Shown here: piece after piece, positions 60,409 to 64,000 of the stretch
Layout: each line of letters starts with the position of its first letter
How positions within the stretch are numbered: the first letter of the stretch is position 1
Assembly: GCF_042670205.1 (NCBI RefSeq)
Contig: NZ_JBHUWD010000027.1
Span: 3,474 to 67,473, forward strand
Length of the DNA: 64,000 nucleotides
Reading direction: 5' to 3'
From: Luteimicrobium sp042670205
GTDB lineage: Bacteria > Actinomycetota > Actinomycetes > Actinomycetales > Cellulomonadaceae
Program-made: the position numbers and the translations under genes
Notes under the pieces: model-generated
What the model was told of the DNA's origin: nothing
Databases searched by the model: none
The model's input: only the letters and a program-made list of their open reading frames with translations

Positions 60409-60528
60409 CCTCACGACCCTAGCCGGGCACCGGGTTCGGCGCGCCGACCTGCGACGACGGCGCTAGCGTCGGGCTGGGACGGGCGCGTGGCGCCAGTCCG
60501 GAACCGGGGGTTCTCGCAGGAGGTTCTG

Positions 60529-62040
60529 ATGTCCGACGCCGTCGCCGGGGGAGCGGAACCAGCCGCTGCACCCGCCTCGAGAAGCCGGGCCGCGGTCGTG
60601 CCGCGCTCGGCACGCAGCTACATCACGTGGGTCACGCTCGCTTTCATGATCACGTCGTCGGTCGCGAGCCTGCGGGCCGCGCCGACGATGGCCGTCTACG
60701 GGCTCGCCGCCGTCTTCCTGTACGTCGTGCCGGCGATCCTGTTCCTCCTGCCGACGTCGCTCGTCTCGGCCGAGCTCGCGTCCGGATGGTCCGGGGGCGT
60801 CTACCGGTGGGTGGCGGAGGGTCTGTCGAAGCCGCTCGGCTTCCTCGCCGTCTGGTGCCAGTTCGCGATGACGATCTTCTACTACCCGAGCCTGCTCGGG
60901 TACGTGGCCAGCACGTTCGCCTACGTGATCGACCCGTCGCTCGCGAACAACGGGCTGTACGTCGCGATCGTGATCATCGTCGTCTACTGGGCGGGCGTGT
61001 ACATCTCCTCGCAAGGCACCAAGACCGTCGCCGGCCTGTCCAGCGCCGGGCTGATCATCGGGACGCTGATCCCCGCCGCGATCCTCGTCGTCCTCGGCAT
61101 CGTGTTCCTCGGGCAGGGCCACGAGTCCGCCGCGCCCATGGACTCGAGCCACCTGCTCCCGCAGTGGACCGGCATCGCGTCCCTCGTGCTCATCGTCAAC
61201 AACTTCCTGTCCTACGCCGGCATGGAGATGAATGCCGTGCACGTCACCAGCCTGCGCAAGCCGGGGCGCGAGTTCCCCCGCGCGATGTTCCTCGCGATCG
61301 GACTCGTGCTCGTCATCTTCATCCTCCCGGCACTCGCGATCTCGTGGGTCATCCCCGCCGACCAGCTGAGCCTCACGGCAGGCGTCATGCAGGCGTTCGA
61401 CGCCTTCTTCGCGAACTTCCACGTCAGCTGGCTCACCCCGATCATCGGCCTCATGCTGATCGCGGCGTCCGTCGGCGGCATGCTCACGTGGCTCGCGGGG
61501 CCGTCCAAGGGGCTGCTCGAGGTCGGGCGCGAGCAGGGCTACCTGCCGCCCTACCTGCAGCGGCTCAACAAGCACGGAGTGCAGCAGAACATCCTCGTGT
61601 CGCAGGGCGTCTTCACGACGATCATCGCGCTGCTCTACGCGTTCATCCCCGACGTCTCGAGCGCGTACTGGATCCTCTCGGTGATCACGACGCAGGTGTA
61701 CCTCATCATGTACCTCCTGCTGTTCGTCGCCGCGGTGCGGCTCAGGCGCATCAAGCCCGACCATCCGCGCGGCTTCCGGGCGCCGTGGCTGGTGCTCCTG
61801 TGCGGGGTCGGGTTCGTGGCGTCCGTCGCCGCGCTGTTCATCGGGTTCGTCCCGCCCGCCCAGTTCTCCTCCGGGAGCGTCGGGCTGTACGTCCTGATCG
61901 TGGGCGGCGGGCTCGTGCTCGTCGGGCTGGTCGTGCCGTGGCTGTTCTACGTGCTGCGCAAGCCGTCGTGGCGCCGCCCCGACGACGACGTCGCCGGCGG
62001 TGCGCCCGACGCCGTCGCCGACGAGGGAGCCGCGTCATGA
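60529..62040 (+). CDS. APC family amino acid permease (glutamate/GABA antiporter type)
   Basis: 503 residues with 12 predicted membrane segments. SYITWVTLAFMITSSVASLRAAP begins TM1, and SAELASGWSGGVYRWVAEGL is the APC consensus. FLSYAGMEMNAVHVTSLRKPGREFPRAMFL closely resembles GadC-type antiporters. The C-terminal 30 residues are acidic. ATG 60529 has AGGAGG. The stop overlaps the next gene (ATGA). It likely exchanges an amino acid; the dipeptidase in the same operon suggests uptake of peptide-derived amino acids. Confidence 0.88.
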   Translation: MSDAVAGGAEPAAAPASRSRAAVVPRSARSYITWVTLAFMITSSVASLRAAPTMAVYGLAAVFLYVVPAILFLLPTSLVSAELASGWSGGVYRWVAEGLSKPLGFLAVWCQFAMTIFYYPSLLGYVASTFAYVIDPSLANNGLYVAIVIIVVYWAGVYISSQGTKTVAGLSSAGLIIGTLIPAAILVVLGIVFLGQGHESAAPMDSSHLLPQWTGIASLVLIVNNFLSYAGMEMNAVHVTSLRKPGREFPRAMFLAIGLVLVIFILPALAISWVIPADQLSLTAGVMQAFDAFFANFHVSWLTPIIGLMLIAASVGGMLTWLAGPSKGLLEVGREQGYLPPYLQRLNKHGVQQNILVSQGVFTTIIALLYAFIPDVSSAYWILSVITTQVYLIMYLLLFVAAVRLRRIKPDHPRGFRAPWLVLLCGVGFVASVAALFIGFVPPAQFSSGSVGLYVLIVGGGLVLVGLVVPWLFYVLRKPSWRRPDDDVAGGAPDAVADEGAAS

Positions 62041-62525
62041 GCACCCACCACGAGCCGGGTCCCGCCCACGAGCCCCTCCACGTGCACCGCGGCTGGGTCT
62101 TCTACACGACCGTCGGCCTGCTCGTCGCGGGCGTGCTCGTCGTCATGCTCGTCGCGTTCGACAACCACCGTGACAACCAGGACGCCCGCAAGGCCGACCA
62201 GCTCGCCCAGACTCTCCAGTCCCAGCTGAAGGACGCGGGCATGACGGTGCCGGACCAGGACACGATCACGCGCGTCCTCGGCTCCGACGGGGGTGCGGTC
62301 TGCGCCGACCCGGGCGGTCACCTGCAGTCGCTGCGCGACCTCAACGGGGTCAACGGGGCGGCCGGCCCGGGGCTTCGTCCCGCGCCGGTCGTGCAGCGGC
62401 TCGTGGACGCGGAACGCCTGATCGTGCAGGTGTACTGTCCCGACAAGCTCGGCAGCTTCGACGACTACGTGAGCTCGCTCAACCTCGGCGACTCGACGAC
62501 TACCACCACCGACGACCAGGAGTGA
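62037..62525 (+). CDS. Small single-TM protein between permease and peptidase
   Basis: 162 residues. One membrane helix at about 20-40 (GWVFYTTVGLLVAGVLVVML) follows a short cytoplasmic His/Pro-rich N-terminus. The predicted outer domain has two Cys (AVCADPGGH and VQVYCPDKL) that could form a disulfide. The C-terminus is a Thr/Asp tail. ATG 62037 overlaps the permease stop, and the peptidase follows 6 nt after its stop, so all three are co-translated. I do not recognise the family. Confidence 0.72.
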   Translation: MSTHHEPGPAHEPLHVHRGWVFYTTVGLLVAGVLVVMLVAFDNHRDNQDARKADQLAQTLQSQLKDAGMTVPDQDTITRVLGSDGGAVCADPGGHLQSLRDLNGVNGAAGPGLRPAPVVQRLVDAERLIVQVYCPDKLGSFDDYVSSLNLGDSTTTTTDDQE

Positions 62526-62531
62526 TCCGCC

Positions 62532-63935
62532 ATGTCCGCGCCCGTCCCCGCCCCCACGCTCGACGACCTGCGGGGAGCCGTCTCCGGCCTCATGCCGCGC
62601 GCGCTCGACGACCTCGCGGAGCTCGTGGCGATCCCGTCCGTGGCCGACGAGCGCGTCCAGCCCCGCAGCGAGTGCGTGCGCGCGGCGCAGTGGGTCGCTG
62701 ACGCCTTCCGTGCCGAGGGCGTCGAGGACGCGCGGCTCGAGCGCACCCCTGACGAGTCGGACGTCGTGATCGGCCACGTGCCCGCGCCCGTCGTGAACGG
62801 CAGGGCGGCGCCGACCGTCCTCCTCTACGCGCACTACGACGTCCAGCCCCCGCTCGACGACGACGCCTGGGTGAGCCCGCCGTTCGAGCTCACCGAGCGT
62901 GACGGCCGCCTCTACGGCCGCGGCGCGGCGGACTGCAAGGGCAACATCGTCGCCCACCTGACCGCGCTGCGGGCGCTGCGCTCCCTGGGCGGAGGGACGT
63001 TCCCCGTCGGTATCCGGATCGTCATCGAGGGCTCGGAGGAGCAGGGCACGGGCGGCCTCGACGACTGGGTCCGCGCGCACCCGGGCGAGCTCACCGCCGA
63101 CGCGATGCTGATCTGCGACACCGGCAACGCGGCGCTCGGGGTCCCGACGCTCACGGTCGCGCTGCGCGGCGCGTCGAACGTCGTGGTGACGGTCGAGTCG
63201 ATGCGGAGCGAGGTCCACTCGGGCATGTTCGGGGGCGCGGCTCCCGACGCGCTCGCCGCCCTCGTCGCGATGCTCGCGACCCTGCGGGACGAGAAGGGCG
63301 ACACGACGATCCGCGGTCTCGACGCCACGCAGACCTGGGACGGCGTCCGGTACGAGCCCGACGCGTTCCGCCGCGACGCGGGCGTGCTCGACGGCGTCGG
63401 GCTGCTGGGCAGCGGGAGCGTCGCCGACCAGCTGTGGGCGCGCCCGGCTGTGACGATCCTCGGCATCGACGCGCCCAAGGTCGTCGGGTCGTCGGCCGCG
63501 ATCCAGCCCAAGGCCGCGGCCCGCCTCAACCTCCGCGTCCCGCCCGGTCAGGACACCGCTGCCGCCGTGACCGCGCTGGAGGACCACCTGCGCGCCGTCG
63601 CACCGTGGGGTGTGCACGTCACGCTCGAGCACGACGCCCCCGGGCAGCCGTTCCAGGCCCGCACCGAAGGAGTCGTGTTCGACACGCTGAGCCGGGCGCT
63701 CGCGGACGCGTTCGACGCCGAGAGCACGACGACCGCCGGCCAGGGCGGCTCGATCCCGCTCTGCAACGTCCTCCAGGCCTCCTACCCCGATGCCGAGATC
63801 GTGCTGCTCGGGGTCGAGGAGCCCGCGTGCCTCATCCACGCGCCCAACGAGAGCGTCGACCCGCACGAGCTCGAGCGGATCGCCGTCGGCGAGGCGCTGT
63901 TCCTCGCGCGCCTCGGCAGCGCGGGCGCCGCCTGA
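62532..63935 (+). CDS. M20 family metallopeptidase (dipeptidase)
   Basis: 467 residues. Metal and catalytic residues: VLLYAHYDVQPP with His and Asp, GRGAADCKGNIVAHLTAL with bridging Asp, and GSEEQGTGGL with the catalytic Glu pair. The lid domain begins AALGVPTLTVALRGASNVVVTVES and includes EVHSGMFGG. AGQGGSIPLCNVLQ holds the C-terminal ligand region and ESVDPHELER the final His. CNDP/ArgE-like dipeptidase type. ATG 62532 follows CAGGAGTGA. Confidence 0.93.
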   Translation: MSAPVPAPTLDDLRGAVSGLMPRALDDLAELVAIPSVADERVQPRSECVRAAQWVADAFRAEGVEDARLERTPDESDVVIGHVPAPVVNGRAAPTVLLYAHYDVQPPLDDDAWVSPPFELTERDGRLYGRGAADCKGNIVAHLTALRALRSLGGGTFPVGIRIVIEGSEEQGTGGLDDWVRAHPGELTADAMLICDTGNAALGVPTLTVALRGASNVVVTVESMRSEVHSGMFGGAAPDALAALVAMLATLRDEKGDTTIRGLDATQTWDGVRYEPDAFRRDAGVLDGVGLLGSGSVADQLWARPAVTILGIDAPKVVGSSAAIQPKAAARLNLRVPPGQDTAAAVTALEDHLRAVAPWGVHVTLEHDAPGQPFQARTEGVVFDTLSRALADAFDAESTTTAGQGGSIPLCNVLQASYPDAEIVLLGVEEPACLIHAPNESVDPHELERIAVGEALFLARLGSAGAA

Positions 63936-63972
63936 CGGTCTGGCCGCCGAGCGGTCCACCCACGACGACGGG

Positions 63973-64000
63973 CGGCCGGCTCCCCGCGGGGAACCGGCCG
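63973..64000 (+). terminator. Terminator hairpin at the right edge
   Basis: A 28-nt near-perfect dyad (CGGCCGG with CCGGCCG, then TCCCC with GGGGA, one mismatch) starts 38 nt after the M20 peptidase stop and ends at the window edge. Anything beyond, such as a T-tract, cannot be seen. Confidence 0.55.

Overview
The window is chromosomal core DNA from a very GC-rich actinobacterium. Codon use, protein families and gene order (gatB, then ilvD-ilvBNC-leuB-ilvE-cimA, then FAH hydrolase, gltX, tRNA-Gln/tRNA-Glu, ndgR, leuCD, murA, gpsA, ddl, thiL, rpmB, recG, rsmD, coaD, DUF177, rpmF, rnc, mutM) fit Micrococcales, probably a Cellulomonas- or Promicromonospora-like lineage. The species is inferred, not demonstrated. 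I saw no prophage, insertion sequence, CRISPR array or defence island.

Layout. 1-6.2 kb: end of gatB, a GNAT acetyltransferase, a POT peptide transporter, ilvD and a two-gene ABC exporter. 6.2-16.5 kb: branched-chain amino acid (BCAA) block with ilvBNC, leuB, ilvE and cimA; an isochorismatase-ASCH fusion and a 31-bp-arm inverted repeat lie between ilvC and leuB. 16.5-27.5 kb: mixed housekeeping and unknown genes (LplA, YggS, YccF, YbaK, a DUF3516 helicase, aldo/keto reductase, methyltransferase). 27.5-36.2 kb: FAH-family hydrolase, a GntR/lipoprotein/amidohydrolase module, gltX, a HAD phosphatase, a LysR/YeiH pair and two tRNAs. 36.4-40.6 kb: a 56-residue membrane protein, a PH-domain protein, IclR-type ndgR and leuCD. 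41.8-49.6 kb: murA, plsC-gpsA, a transsulfuration enzyme, ddl, a DUF3515 lipoprotein and thiL. 49.8-59.5 kb: rpmB, DAK2/FakA-like, recG, rsmD, coaD, SepIVA-like, DUF177-rpmF-rnc-mutM. 60.5-63.9 kb: permease, small membrane protein and M20 peptidase operon.

How it works together. Enzymes for most of valine, isoleucine and leucine synthesis are here (IlvD, IlvBN, IlvC, IlvE, CimA, LeuB, LeuCD), but no leuA. At least three control layers are visible. Two short leader peptides rich in Ile/Leu/Val codons, many of them rare T- or A-ending codons, precede terminator hairpins in front of ilvB and cimA. A dyad TCTCAG-N3-CTGAGA lies between ndgR and leuC, and degenerate relatives lie before ilvE and leuB. 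Local dyads also accompany the GntR, LysR and ABC-transporter genes.

The most striking window-wide pattern is a -10 hexamer (TANNNT, often TAGGCT) placed 6-8 nt before the start codon of about twenty genes on both strands. This is the signature of leaderless mRNAs. The two attenuator leader peptides appear to follow the same rule, with exactly 7 nt between -10 and GTG, so these may be attenuators whose peptide is translated from the first nucleotide of the transcript.
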